35,673 nucleotides of DNA from an uncultured Burkholderiales bacterium (GCA_903896615.1 CAITYM010000151.1:1-35673); one strand, 5' to 3'; positions 1 to 8,324 are shown, numbered from the stretch's first letter. Made by a program: numbers and translations. Notes: a model not told the origin generated them from the sequence alone.

Positions 1-34
1 AAAATTATTTGAATTTTGGTTAAGAGAAAAACAA

Positions 35-61
35 AAACCAGCCCGAAAATGCGGCTGGTTT
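35..61 (-). terminator. Intrinsic terminator of the toxin-antitoxin-like pair
   Basis: A perfect 9-bp inverted repeat (AAACCAGCC at 35-43, GGCTGGTTT at 53-61) encloses a 9-nt loop. Read on the minus strand, the stem is followed by a T-rich run (TTTTTGTTTTTC), the layout of a Rho-independent terminator. It lies about 75 bp beyond the stop codon of the minus-strand toxin frame. On the plus strand no good T run follows, so it probably serves the minus strand. The remaining bases of 1-136 show no gene. Confidence 0.7.
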
Positions 62-136
62 ATAAAAGAAAAATTACTTTGGTAAAGGTGTGCTGACTAC
101 TTAAATGTTAGCCAGTAATTTACTAAACAGTAGTAG

Positions 137-465
137 TTATTTTTTCCCATACGCCGCATCATGATCTGTTTCTATCAATAAGAACCTTAATAAGTGATCT
201 TCTCTAAAGCCAATCCCGCGAATCGATTTACTTACCCGTAATGAGTAGAGTGCATCAATTCCTTTTGGGGCTGCAATACTATGAAGCTTCTCCCATTTCA
301 AGCCTTTGTCGCGATAGATTTGGTTCCACGTTAGCTGAGTGAGCTTTTCAAAAGTAGCAAAAGCCTTTTCTTGCTCTGCTAACTCTAGTTCTTTCCAGTT
401 CGATTGAAAAATAGGGCTATTAAGGCAAGCTCGACTAAGGGCTCAGGCTTTGCGTTTCGAGCCAT
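137..465 (-). pseudogene. RelE/HigB/ParE-like toxin, frame broken by a 1-nt shift
   Basis: The frame opens at an ATG at 465, 15 bp after the upstream antitoxin stop, reads MARNAKPEPLVELALIALF and then runs into a stop. The adjacent frame continues from SNWKELELAEQ to a stop at 137-139. Adding one T to the five-T run at 407-411 (minus strand) fuses both parts into one protein of about 109 residues. The rest looks like a RelE/ParE-superfamily toxin: W-x-K-L, a strand with LRVSKSIRGIGF, and a C-terminal H-x3-Y-x-K-K pattern (DHDAAYGKK), as in mRNA-cleaving members. The intact length is normal for the family. The break could be a real inactivating deletion, a sequencing or assembly error, or programmed slippage; the sequence alone cannot decide. 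Family assignment is by pattern only. Confidence 0.65.
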
Positions 466-480
466 GTTCTTTAGCCATTT

Positions 481-735
481 TTAATTTAGAAAGATCACTT
501 GCTTTAGCGGGTGATTTTTTTGTGCCCAAGCCAGGGCAGAGCTTAAATCCTTTTTAATGGCAGGCGTATGCAACCACTTTTCATTATCGGGAACAACAGT
601 GGCGGTACGGATCACCCATACGCCTGGTTCAGGAGTTTCAACGAGAACCTGACGGCCCGCATACTCCTTACCAAGTGAAATTTGTCCACTAGATCCAATG
701 GATTTAATAACTTGATGGTCTATAACTACGCCCAT
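481..735 (-). CDS. Putative antitoxin, AbrB/MazE-like small protein
   Basis: This 84-residue protein begins at an ATG preceded by a good ribosome site (GGAGA, about 5 nt upstream). Its first half, with VIKSIGSSGQISLGKEYAGRQVLVE, has the short beta-strand pattern of swapped-hairpin AbrB/MazE DNA-binding domains. The second half (VVPDNEKWLHTPAIKKDLSSALAWAQ) would be the toxin-binding tail. It lies immediately upstream of a RelE/ParE-like toxin frame, the usual order in type II modules. A perfect 12-bp palindrome 38 bp upstream of its start is a plausible autoregulatory operator. I do not recognise a named family, and the DNA-binding role is inferred from pattern and context. Confidence 0.6.
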   Translation of the reverse strand: MGVVIDHQVIKSIGSSGQISLGKEYAGRQVLVETPEPGVWVIRTATVVPDNEKWLHTPAIKKDLSSALAWAQKNHPLKQVIFLN

Positions 736-773
736 GGCATTCTCCTTTACTCATGCTGCTGATGTAATTGAGA

Positions 774-785
774 ACTTGATCAAGT
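774..785. promoter_or_regulatory. 12-bp palindrome upstream of the antitoxin, candidate operator
   Basis: ACTTGATCAAGT is a perfect dyad 38 bp upstream of the antitoxin ATG on the minus strand. Type II antitoxins commonly repress their own operon through such palindromes. No convincing -35/-10 pair could be fixed around it. The rest of the 186-bp gap to the ABC permease gene shows nothing else clear. Confidence 0.4.
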
Positions 786-930
786 GGTAATCGTCCCTTA
801 GCTCAACTGACAACTCGAGAATCTTTGCGGTTATAGATTCGATAACAGTTTTTGTTTCGATAGTGTCAACAGTGCGACGCTGTACCGAATGAGATAGCCT
901 CTCGGATCGCAAGGGATGCCGCAAAAATAA

Positions 931-1698
931 TCACTTTTTTAGTCTGTAACCCGTCTTAAATATCCAAACTACGGTCGCGATCGATATTGCCAAAAACATG
1001 AGGGTCATACCGAGACTGAGCCATAAATTAACGTCCTCAATACCGTAAAAGCTCCATCTAAATCCACTAATGAGGTATACCACAGGGTTTAGTAGTGCTA
1101 CGTTTTGCCAAAAGGTGGGGAGTACTGATATGGAGTAAAAGCTGCCCCCTAAGAAAGTGAGGGGGGTGATGATAAGCAAGGGGACAACTTGTAATTTTTC
1201 AAATCCATCAGCCCAGATTCCAATGATAAATCCAATTAGACTAAATGTGATTGAGGTCAGGATAAGGTAGGTCAGCATCCAAAGGGGATGATCTATTCTT
1301 AAAGGAACAAAAAAAGCTGCAGTAATCAAGATTACGATGCCCAGGAAAATCGATTTAGTGGCTGCAGCTCCGACATAACTCAAAATTATTTCAAACGGGG
1401 AGAGCGGTGCTGAAAGAAGTTCGTATATGGTGCCACTAAATTTAGGGAAATAAATCCCAAAAGAGGCGTTCGAAATACTCTGCGTTAAAAGCGACAGCAT
1501 AACTAACCCCGGCACGATAAAAGCTCCGTAAGTTATGCCCTCCATCTCCGTGATCCTGGAACCTATTGCGGACCCAAAAACGATGAAATAAAGGGAAGTG
1601 GAGATGACTGGAGCGATGATACTTTGCATCAAAGTGCGTCTGGTTCGGGCAAGCTCGAACAAATAGATGGCCCGTATACCGTAGTAATTAAGCGCCAT
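931..1698 (-). CDS. ABC-2 type transporter permease
   Basis: This 255-residue inner-membrane protein has about six hydrophobic segments and fits the ABC-2 permease family (YadH/NodJ/DrrB-like). An amphipathic N-terminal stretch ([16 protein letters not shown]) precedes the first segment. A conserved-looking loop follows near residues 85-105 ([18 protein letters not shown]), and a near-C-terminal [13 protein letters not shown] motif is characteristic of the family. Its ATG overlaps the end of the upstream ATPase gene by 11 nt, so the two are translationally coupled and should form one exporter. The substrate cannot be read from sequence; relatives export drugs, lipids or polysaccharide. Length is normal for the family. 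Confidence 0.9.
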   Translation of the reverse strand: MALNYYGIRAIYLFELARTRRTLMQSIIAPVISTSLYFIVFGSAIGSRITEMEGITYGAFIVPGLVMLSLLTQSISNASFGIYFPKFSGTIYELLSAPLSPFEIILSYVGAAATKSIFLGIVILITAAFFVPLRIDHPLWMLTYLILTSITFSLIGFIIGIWADGFEKLQVVPLLIITPLTFLGGSFYSISVLPTFWQNVALLNPVVYLISGFRWSFYGIEDVNLWLSLGMTLMFLAISIATVVWIFKTGYRLKK

Positions 1699-2626
1699 GA
1701 TGTACTCCAGAATTAACCAGGTTCACGAAGATTTCCTCTAAGGAACTTTGTTTTGTGTTGAGATCTTTAAAAGTGATTTGATGCGAGGCTAGTTTTTGTA
1801 GCAATTCAGCGATACCAATTTGATCGCTATTTGAATCAAAGGTGTAGGTCAACTCGAACCTGTCGGCGGATAGTTTAAGCCCTGGTAACTCAAGTCCTTG
1901 CGGAATAGATTCAAGGGGGTGCTGAAGTTGAAGGGTAAGCTCTTTCTTACCTAGTTTGGTCATTAGGCTTGTTTTCTCTTCGACGAGAATGAGCTCGCCG
2001 TTTCTAATGATTCCAATTCTGTCTGCCATCTCCTCAGCTTCTTCGATGTAATGAGTGGTGAGGATGATGGTGGTACCAGCGTCTTTTAACACTTTAACCA
2101 ATTCCCACATATCTCTTCTAAGGCTTACATCAACGCCTGCTGTGGGCTCATCTAAGAATAAAACTTTGGGCTCGTGGGACAAGGCTTTAGCAATCATCAG
2201 TCGGCGTTTCATGCCGCCCGATAAAGTCATGATTTTGTTATCACGCTTTTCCCACAGTGATAGATCTCGAAGTATCCGCTCGATCAGCTGTGGGTTGGGA
2301 GCTTTCCCGTATAAACCCCGACTAAAGGTGACTGTATTCCAAACTGTCTCAAAAGAGTCGGTTGAAATTTCCTGAGGAACAAGTCCAATAAGGGATCTTG
2401 CCTGTCTGTAATTTTTGGTAATGTCTTGGTTATCCACCAAAACTTGACCAGAACTTGGCGTAACAATACCGCAGATAATACTGATAAGTGTGGTTTTGCC
2501 TGCTCCGTTTTGGCCAAGCAACGCAAATATCTCTCCCTTAGATATGGTGAGATTTACATCCTTTAAGGCCTGGAAACCGGTTTGATATTTTTTGCAGAGA
2601 TTAGATATTTGAAGAATAGCATTCAT
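1688..2626 (-). CDS. ABC transporter ATP-binding protein (YadG-like)
   Basis: This 312-residue ATPase powers the adjacent ABC-2 permease. Visible motifs are Walker [10 protein letters not shown] (39-46 region), the Q-loop glutamine at about 85, signature LSGGM (135-139), Walker B VLFLDEP (155-161) and the H-loop histidine at about 192 ([11 protein letters not shown]). A roughly 90-residue C-terminal extension after the nucleotide-binding domain is usual in this subfamily, including DrrA- and YadG-type proteins. Its coding end overlaps the permease start, giving a two-gene operon on the minus strand. The substrate is unknown. Confidence 0.93.
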   Translation of the reverse strand: MNAILQISNLCKKYQTGFQALKDVNLTISKGEIFALLGQNGAGKTTLISIICGIVTPSSGQVLVDNQDITKNYRQARSLIGLVPQEISTDSFETVWNTVTFSRGLYGKAPNPQLIERILRDLSLWEKRDNKIMTLSGGMKRRLMIAKALSHEPKVLFLDEPTAGVDVSLRRDMWELVKVLKDAGTTIILTTHYIEEAEEMADRIGIIRNGELILVEEKTSLMTKLGKKELTLQLQHPLESIPQGLELPGLKLSADRFELTYTFDSNSDQIGIAELLQKLASHQITFKDLNTKQSSLEEIFVNLVNSGVHHGA

Positions 2627-2662
2627 AACCCGTTATTTTAACGTAAAGCAATTATTTAGCAG

Positions 2663-2699
2663 GCTGCCCTAAGCATACCCTTACGCAGGAGTAGGCAGC
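2663..2699. other. Inverted repeat in the gap between the ABC operon and the VOC gene
   Basis: GCTGCC at 2663-2668 can pair with GGCAGC at 2694-2699, with a small inner TAAG/CTTA pair between them. On the plus strand it is followed by TCTTTT. No plus-strand gene ends just upstream, so a terminator role is doubtful; it may be a regulatory stem between two divergent genes. Confidence 0.25.
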
Positions 2700-2778
2700 T
2701 CTTTTACTTTATGGTTAGGTGGGTTGTGCAAATGCTCATGTGTACACAGTCGTACGGTGCAGTTCCGATGTAAAAATA

Positions 2779-2784
2779 TATAAT
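2779..2784 (+). promoter_or_regulatory. Candidate -10 box for the VOC gene
   Basis: A perfect TATAAT hexamer lies 30 bp upstream of the VOC gene ATG, leaving room for a short leader that carries the ribosome site AGGGG (2803-2807). The matching -35 region is poor (GGTGCA at 17-bp spacing), so this is tentative. Confidence 0.35.
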
Positions 2785-2814
2785 GGCCTTTAACGAATTA
2801 CAAGGGGTCGTTAA

Positions 2815-3198
2815 ATGTTTAGTCACGTCATGGTAGGTGTTAATGATTTAGAGGCTTCAAGAAAGTTTTACGACGCAGTGCTTGGTGCACTGGGTATTGG
2901 AGCAGGCGTCATCAACCAAGGTTATAGATATTTTTACCGTAGTCCAGCGGGTAGCTTCAGCATTACCAAACCACTTAATGGAGAGTCCGCTACTCCCGCT
3001 AATGGAGGCACGGTTGGGTTCTTAGCTCAGACCAGCGAACAAGCTTTGGCTTTTCATGAGGCTGGGATTGCAAACGGTGGTACCACTTGTGAGGACCCCC
3101 CTGGAATAAGAGAGGGCTCAGGCGGAAAAATGTACATTGCGTACCTTCGGGATCCTGATGGGAATAAGATTTGTGCGCTTTGCCGCACCCCGAAGTGA
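2815..3198 (+). CDS. VOC family protein (glyoxalase/dioxygenase fold)
   Basis: This 127-residue protein has the vicinal oxygen chelate layout. It opens with FSHVMVGVNDLEASRKFYDAVLGALG, where the histidine at position 4 is the usual first metal ligand. It closes with the second half-motif YIAYLRDPDGNKICALC. Members bind a divalent metal and include glyoxalases, dioxygenases and antibiotic-binding proteins; the substrate here is unknown. Length equals that of single-domain lactoylglutathione-lyase-like proteins. An AGGGG ribosome site lies 7 nt upstream of the ATG. It is followed in the same direction by the SOUL protein gene after about 50 bp, possibly in one transcript. Confidence 0.85.
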   Translation: MFSHVMVGVNDLEASRKFYDAVLGALGIGAGVINQGYRYFYRSPAGSFSITKPLNGESATPANGGTVGFLAQTSEQALAFHEAGIANGGTTCEDPPGIREGSGGKMYIAYLRDPDGNKICALCRTPK

Positions 3199-3248
3199 GG
3201 TAGATAATCCGTTTGCGTTCGTGATCCGCTTTTTTAGGAGCCGTGTTA

Positions 3249-3905
3249 ATGAAGTTCACCTTAAAATTTTCTCTCTCCTTCATATTTGCTTTTTCAGCCT
3301 ATTCTCTTTTTAATCTTGCTATGGCCATTGAAGAACCTAAATTCGAAACCTTAAAGAAGGAGGAGCCTTTTGAAGTTCGAAAGTACGCATCCTACCTAAT
3401 TGCGGAGACTACAGTTCAAGCAGACATGGACAAGGCATCCAATCAAGGTTTTAGAAGAATTGCAGATTTTATTTTTGGTAATAACCAAGTTGCGTCAGGT
3501 GGCAATACTGCAGACTCCAAAGAGAAAGTTTCATCAAAAATAGCCATGACTGCCCCGGTAGTGGTTGAGCCGCTTACCGATATTGATAAACCCATGATGA
3601 ATGGAGACAACTGGAAAGTCTTTTTCGTCATGCCAAGCGAATATACAGAGGCCACCCTACCCAGGCCTAACAATCCTGATGTAAAGATCAAATCAGTTGC
3701 TGAAAAATATTACGCCGTCTTCAATTACTCTGGATTTAACGGCTCAGAAAAAATTCAAGATTATTCCGATCAGTTACTGGCGTGGATCAGTAAAAATAAC
3801 TTAAAGGCCTTGGGTGCTCCTAAGCTTGCGCGCTATAACCCGCCTTGGACTTTGCCTATGTTTAGGCGCAATGAAATATTGATTGAAATCGAGCCTTATA
3901 AATAG
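3249..3905 (+). CDS. SOUL family haem-binding protein, exported
   Basis: A signal peptide (MKFTLKFSLSFIFAFSAYS, cleavage probably after AMA near residue 26) precedes a SOUL/HBP domain. Visible family features are FEVRKYASYLIAETTV near the mature N terminus, a central KIAMTAPVVVEP strand, a VFFVMPSEYT segment, and the end PMFRRNEILIEIE. SOUL proteins bind haem or tetrapyrroles; the exact role in bacteria is unclear. I chose the ATG at 3249 (218 residues) over a GTG six bases upstream because AGGAG at about 3236-3240 is better spaced from it. A 17-bp tandem repeat begins at the stop codon. Close SDR and DUF2805 genes downstream recall light-response clusters of other bacteria. Confidence 0.88.
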   Translation: MKFTLKFSLSFIFAFSAYSLFNLAMAIEEPKFETLKKEEPFEVRKYASYLIAETTVQADMDKASNQGFRRIADFIFGNNQVASGGNTADSKEKVSSKIAMTAPVVVEPLTDIDKPMMNGDNWKVFFVMPSEYTEATLPRPNNPDVKIKSVAEKYYAVFNYSGFNGSEKIQDYSDQLLAWISKNNLKALGAPKLARYNPPWTLPMFRRNEILIEIEPYK

Positions 3906-3947
3906 TTGGACCCTAATAAGAGTTGGTCCCTAATAAGAGTTGGTCCC
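3904..3947. repeat. 17-bp tandem repeat, about 2.6 copies
   Basis: Unit AGTTGGTCCCTAATAAG: copy 1 at 3904-3920 (one mismatch, GGACCC for GGTCCC), copy 2 at 3921-3937, partial copy 3 at 3938-3947. The array starts inside the SOUL gene stop codon and is followed by an imperfect GGTCC/GGACC inverted pair. The three copies with no spacers argue against CRISPR; replication slippage is the simplest origin. Confidence 0.85.
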
Positions 3948-4006
3948 AACTGAGTAGGACCCATCAGCTGTAATATATATTTCACCCTCAAACACTCAGT
4001 CAGCGT

Positions 4007-4285
4007 TCAATTGCTTTTGATTTTGTATTGACCAGGGCTGTAAGCTCGAGTGACACTAGGATCTCGCAGTGCTTGATGCTTTGTTGCTCTACCGTTGACC
4101 CTTTTGCGCCATAAGATGTAGGAGCCTCTTTTCAGGTAAGTCCTCATCAAAGCTTTAATATCGGGTTCAGTCATTCCGTAGTTCGCCTTTATGGCATCAA
4201 AGGATGTCCTGTCCTCCCAGGCCATTTCAATGATTCGAGATATATCCTCTTCGCTTAGCAAAGCGCGTAATTTTTCACCAGGCAA
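4007..4285 (-). CDS. DUF2805 / TIGR03643 family protein
   Basis: This 92-residue protein matches the remembered TIGR03643 (DUF2805) pattern: ISRIIEMAWEDRTSFDAIKANYGMTEPDI, then LMRTYLKRGSYILWRKRVNGRATKH. The first part looks like a helix-turn-helix, so nucleic-acid binding is possible, but the family has no established function. Its start overlaps the end of the upstream SDR gene by 11 nt on the same strand, so both are probably co-translated. In several other bacteria, as I recall, this family sits next to photolyase/cryptochrome and SDR genes; no photolyase gene is in this window. Confidence 0.85.
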   Translation of the reverse strand: MPGEKLRALLSEEDISRIIEMAWEDRTSFDAIKANYGMTEPDIKALMRTYLKRGSYILWRKRVNGRATKHQALRDPSVTRAYSPGQYKIKSN

Positions 4286-4970
4286 TTGCTTCTCCCTTGT
4301 AATCTATAAAGTGCGCGCCGTGTATGGGTAAGAGTTTGTCTATTTGAGCCAGCATTTGGATAACTGATTCCTCAGCAGTGAGCGTCTTAGAGGCGTCCAC
4401 AAAGGGGGCCGATAATTTAGAGTCAACAGTGCCGGGTTGAAGAGCTACAAATATTGCCTCGGGATTCTTTCTATGACACTCAATAGCGGTTGTTTGCAGC
4501 ACCATGTTAAATGCGGCCTTAGAGGCTCGGTAACTGTACCAACCACCGAGCTTGTTGTCGGTGATGCTGCCAACCCTAGCTGAGAGTTTTGCATAAATGC
4601 ATCTCTTTTTAGAAAGTGTTGGGACCAGGTTTTTTAACACAAGGGTTGGACCAATGCAGTTAATCCAAAGGGATTCATTAAACGTTGCTCCCATTACGGC
4701 CTGTAAAGACTTCTCTGGTCCTTTACCGTTTATGGTTAATGCCCCTGTTGCATCAATAATTAAACTGAAGCTACCCTCATCCTTAAAGTGGACAAATGAT
4801 TGTTCAATACTTAATTCGTTTGTTAATTCAAAGCCTGCACTGGAACTGCGGTTGAACTCTACAACCTCCAAGCAGTTTGGATCTTGGCGCAGGGCAGCAG
4901 CGAAGGCAGTACCAATAGCACCACTTGATCCAATAATTAATGCGCGGTAGTTGGGTTGTAAGCTGTCCAT
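4275..4970 (-). CDS. Short-chain dehydrogenase/reductase (C-factor-like)
   Basis: This is an SDR-family NAD(P)-dependent oxidoreductase. Near the N terminus is the nucleotide motif GSSGAIG (variant of TGxxxGxG). Next come IIDATGAL (the NAG-like strand), the catalytic serine in AKLSARVGS, and the YxxxK pair in YSYRASKAAFNM. The late P-G motif is LQPGTVDSKLS. The closest remembered group is the CsgA/C-factor-like SDRs of about 230-250 residues. I start at the ATG at 4970 (231 residues), which puts the first beta strand eight residues in. An in-frame TTG at 5024 would add 18 residues; neither start has a strong ribosome site. It overlaps the DUF2805 gene. Substrate unknown. Confidence 0.85.
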   Translation of the reverse strand: MDSLQPNYRALIIGSSGAIGTAFAAALRQDPNCLEVVEFNRSSSAGFELTNELSIEQSFVHFKDEGSFSLIIDATGALTINGKGPEKSLQAVMGATFNESLWINCIGPTLVLKNLVPTLSKKRCIYAKLSARVGSITDNKLGGWYSYRASKAAFNMVLQTTAIECHRKNPEAIFVALQPGTVDSKLSAPFVDASKTLTAEESVIQMLAQIDKLLPIHGAHFIDYKGEAIAW

Positions 4971-5191
4971 GGGGTGCGCTGCAGTGATGTGGATTAGATT
5001 TTGAGGGTTTAAATTTGGATCCAACTTTAAATCTAACTAGGCGTAGTAACTGGGTGAGCACCTATAATTTAAATTGAATTTGTATCATCTGCCTTTTAAA
5101 TTTCAATTTGACATTTGCAGGCTAGTTGAAGGACTTTATCCTACTTCATTTGCATTTCAAGATACCTACATCAACCCTATAACCCCACTCT

Positions 5192-6418
5192 TTGAACAGA
5201 TTCTTCATCCTCTCCCTCTCCTTGCTCCAGCTTATCAGTTGGGGCAGTGTGTTCTATGGATTTGCCTTATTTGTCTCCCCCGTTGAGACGGAACTGGGCC
5301 TTTTGCGGGTTCAGTCTTCTTTGGGTTTTAGTTTGGCCCTTCTGATGGAGGGACTCTTTGCCTATTTAGTGGGTCGATTGATTGATAAAGGGTACGAGCG
5401 GTTTGTTATGACCGTGGGCTCTTTATTGCTCGGAGTTGGAATGATTTTTTTGGGGACTGTAACTGGTCTTAGAGGCTATTTACTTGCTTGGACAATACTC
5501 GGGATTGGTCTGGCTGGCACTCTTTATCCACCCGTTTTTGCAGTTGTAATCCGAAGGTATCCATTTGATTTTAGAAGCGCCATTATCACAATGACTTTTC
5601 TGGGAGGACTTGCTAGTACAGTGTTTATCCCCCTGACCTCCTACGTGATTGGGAGTTGGGGGTGGAGGGAGGCGGCTTTTGGGTTGGGCGGATTGAATTT
5701 AATTTTCTGCGCGCCCCTGCATTCCATTCTCCTTAGAAATGCACCTCGCAAAGTAGGGCCTGAGCCTAGCGAGAGCGCAATTAAGTCATTTTCTGAGTCA
5801 TCTGCTGATTCAACCAAGTCGCGCAGTCAATTTGCACAACTGGTGAGAAGCCCGACGTTTTTGTTTTTGTGTCTCTTCAACGTTCTGCTGATGGCCGTAA
5901 CCGCAGCTGTTCCAGCGCACATGATTAATCTCTTAAGGGAGGCTGGACTTGCGCCCTGGCTTGTGATTGCGGTACCCGCTGGAGTGGGGGTGTTTCAGGT
6001 TGTGGGTCGACTTGTACTTTATTTTCTAGAGCGCAGAGTTGATAGTCATTTCACCAACCGATGGAGTCCGTTTTTAATACCCATGGGAATACTCGCTTTG
6101 CTAATCGGATACGGCAAATCTAGTTGGGCAGTGGTATTTGTTCTTGCCTTTGGTCTTGGTAACGGCATGCTGACCATTGTCAGAGGTACTTCAGTTGCTC
6201 AGTACCTGGGCACAGAGTATGTGGGCAGCTTGAGCGGGTTGATTGGATTTCCTGTGGCTTTAGCCCGCGCAGCTTCACCGCTCATTCTCGGCGCCCTGTG
6301 GTCTGCCGACAAGGGCTATGTAAGCGGGCTTTATTTCCTGCTCACCATCAGTATATTAGGAGTAATTGCCATCCGATTGGCCCAAAAATACTCTACTCAA
6401 AAGGGGGAAGCGGAGTAG
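5192..6418 (+). CDS. Major facilitator superfamily transporter
   Basis: This 408-residue protein has about twelve membrane segments. The first is FFILSLSLLQLISWGSVFYG, and a charged loop is seen after segment 2 (VGRLIDKGYERF, the MFS motif A region between segments 2 and 3). A longer hydrophilic central loop follows near residues 190-215 (PSESAIKSFSESSADSTKSR). It resembles the oxalate/formate-antiporter-type or monocarboxylate-type MFS proteins, but the substrate cannot be assigned. The frame opens with a TTG at 5192 and no clear ribosome site; no in-frame ATG exists before the first membrane segment, so TTG is taken. Transcribed divergently from the SDR gene. Confidence 0.85.
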   Translation: MNRFFILSLSLLQLISWGSVFYGFALFVSPVETELGLLRVQSSLGFSLALLMEGLFAYLVGRLIDKGYERFVMTVGSLLLGVGMIFLGTVTGLRGYLLAWTILGIGLAGTLYPPVFAVVIRRYPFDFRSAIITMTFLGGLASTVFIPLTSYVIGSWGWREAAFGLGGLNLIFCAPLHSILLRNAPRKVGPEPSESAIKSFSESSADSTKSRSQFAQLVRSPTFLFLCLFNVLLMAVTAAVPAHMINLLREAGLAPWLVIAVPAGVGVFQVVGRLVLYFLERRVDSHFTNRWSPFLIPMGILALLIGYGKSSWAVVFVLAFGLGNGMLTIVRGTSVAQYLGTEYVGSLSGLIGFPVALARAASPLILGALWSADKGYVSGLYFLLTISILGVIAIRLAQKYSTQKGEAE

Positions 6419-6443
6419 TTCTTACTGACCTTGAAAAATAGGA

Positions 6444-6803
6444 TTACTTATCAGCTCCATACGGTGTTGATGTAATAAGTACCCCGTATCTCCAAAACCC
6501 TTGTTTCAGTATATCGCCTTCAGAGCCGTACTCGGTTCCGTAGCCGTCGGGAAAATCCGCCTCAAATTCTCCGATGTACTCGCGCCCGTCCGTAAATTTT
6601 TCTATGCCCTTGCCCTTGGCTTTGTTGTTCAAAGTCGGCCCTGTGTAATAGCCGCCATTTTTTAGCAATTTGGCACTAGCCCAAGAACTAACTGCGGGCT
6701 GTTCTGAGCTCTCAGAGGTCTGCGCATAAACGGATACGCCAATGAGATTGGTGATAGGTAAGGAAAATATTAATGAGAGGAGGACGCGTGTTAATTTCAA
6801 CAT
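6444..6803 (-). CDS. Exported MORN-repeat protein
   Basis: This is a small protein of 119 residues from the ATG at 6803. It has a signal peptide (MLKLTRVLLSLIFSLPITNLIG, cleavage probably after VYA) followed by about two and a half MORN repeats: GGYYTGPTLNNKAKGKGIEKF, then GREYIGEFEADFPDGYGTEY, then a degenerate GDILKQGFWRYGVL. MORN repeats are short beta-hairpins often found in membrane- or envelope-associated proteins; no function can be given. A TTG 39 bases upstream would lengthen the N terminus, but the ATG puts the signal peptide at the very start. It is convergent with the MFS gene. Confidence 0.75.
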   Translation of the reverse strand: MLKLTRVLLSLIFSLPITNLIGVSVYAQTSESSEQPAVSSWASAKLLKNGGYYTGPTLNNKAKGKGIEKFTDGREYIGEFEADFPDGYGTEYGSEGDILKQGFWRYGVLITSTPYGADK

Positions 6804-7049
6804 GTTCAATGGGTTCAAGGGGAGTCTCAAAGGATTACACAAAACTGCATTAAAAAACTAAAGTTCAATCTTAGTAGTAAAAGAGGGTGCTTTGCATAAG
6901 TTCAATACCAATTTGGTCCAACGTTGATTGAAATCAAAAAGATACACATATTTTCTGCGCAGTTCGACGCTACATTAATGGGTTAAAACAGTCCCATTGT
7001 TCAAGTTCTTGTGTTGCAAAAAAGATTGATTTATAACTTCTGAAATTAA

Positions 7050-8324
7050 ATGAACCATCCTATCTCCTCCTACCTCCAGCCCAATAATCTTGGAGCTTGG
7101 GGAACCTACCTTGAGCAAGTAGACCGAGTAACTCCCTACCTTGGGAGCTTGTCCAAATGGGTTGAGACCCTTAAGCGTCCTAAGAGGGCTTTAATCGTAG
7201 ATGTTCCAATCGAGTTGGATAACGGCGCAATTGCGCATTTTGAGGGGTACCGTGTTCACCACAACCTTGCCCGTGGCCCAGGCAAGGGAGGCATTCGCTT
7301 TCATCAAGATGTGACACTCTCAGAGGTGATGGCCTTATCGGCTTGGATGTCCATCAAGACAGCCGTCGTTAACGTTCCATTTGGGGGAGCAAAGGGAGGG
7401 GTACGGGTCAACCCTAAAACTTTATCTCACGCTGAGTTAGAGCGAATGACGCGGCGCTTCACGAGTGAGATCAATATGATGATCGGCCCTCAAAAGGATA
7501 TCCCTGCACCAGATGTCAATACAAATGGACAAATCATGGCTTGGATGATGGACACCTATTCGGTCAATCAAGGTCATACATCCACCGGGGTGGTTACGGG
7601 TAAGCCCATCTCACTGGGTGGGAGTTTGGGGCGGGGAGATGCAACGGGTAGGGGAGTCTTTGTGATTGCTAACGAAGCCTATACCTTGATAAACGGTGAT
7701 ATTTCTCAGGCTAGAGTTGCGATTCAAGGACTTGGCAATGTCGGTGGTGAAGCGGCGCGTTTGTTTGACCAAGCGGGCGCTAAAGTCGTCGCGGTTCAAG
7801 ACCATTCGGCAAGCCTTTACAACCCTAACGGTTTTAATGTTCCTCAATTACTAAAGCATGTTGCTATAGCCCGTGAAATAAAAGGTTTCGAAGGCGAGGC
7901 AATCTCAAATGAGAGTTTTTGGTCAACACCTTGTGATATTTTGGTGCCCGCCGCCTTAGAGTCCCAAGTCACAAAAGTAAACGCCCAAAAGATTCAAGCA
8001 AGATTAGTTGTTGAAGGTGCAAATGGCCCTACAACGCCTGAGGCGGACGATGTTTTGAGAGACAGGGGGGTGATTGTCGTGCCTGATGTGATTGCAAATG
8101 CCGGAGGCGTAACTGTCAGCTATTTCGAGTGGGTCCAAGATTTTTCAAGCTTCTTTTGGACCGAGGCTGAAATTAACGCGCGTCTAGACAAGATCATGAT
8201 AGATGCATTTAAAAGCGTTGTAGAGGTCGCAAAAACTCATAACGTTAGTTACCGCACTGCTACGTTTATTGTGGGTTGCGAACGAATCCTAAGTGCAAGG
8301 GAGATGAGGGGACTCTACCCCTAA
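7050..8324 (+). CDS. gdhA: Glutamate dehydrogenase (Glu/Leu/Phe/Val family)
   Basis: This 424-residue enzyme interconverts glutamate with 2-oxoglutarate and ammonia. The N-terminal substrate domain has [13 protein letters not shown] (76-88), the catalytic lysine motif PFGGAKGG (110-117, Lys115) and the catalytic aspartate in [10 protein letters not shown] (Asp155). The Rossmann motif is GLGNVGG (227-233), and [13 protein letters not shown] and [14 protein letters not shown] follow. The size fits the short hexameric type found in Burkholderiales. No Shine-Dalgarno sequence is visible before the ATG. A TTGTGT (7009-7014) - 17 bp - TATAAC (7032-7037) promoter-like pair lies so close that the message might have almost no leader. 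Coenzyme preference is not determined. Confidence 0.93.
   Translation: MNHPISSYLQPNNLGAWGTYLEQVDRVTPYLGSLSKWVETLKRPKRALIVDVPIELDNGAIAHFEGYRVHHNLARGPGKGGIRFHQDVTLSEVMALSAWMSIKTAVVNVPFGGAKGGVRVNPKTLSHAELERMTRRFTSEINMMIGPQKDIPAPDVNTNGQIMAWMMDTYSVNQGHTSTGVVTGKPISLGGSLGRGDATGRGVFVIANEAYTLINGDISQARVAIQGLGNVGGEAARLFDQAGAKVVAVQDHSASLYNPNGFNVPQLLKHVAIAREIKGFEGEAISNESFWSTPCDILVPAALESQVTKVNAQKIQARLVVEGANGPTTPEADDVLRDRGVIVVPDVIANAGGVTVSYFEWVQDFSSFFWTEAEINARLDKIMIDAFKSVVEVAKTHNVSYRTATFIVGCERILSAREMRGLYP

Noticed and set aside
5074..5286. 70-codon plus-strand frame before the MFS gene
   Set aside because: It overlaps the MFS start in another frame and shows no family pattern; the MFS frame explains the overlapping part.
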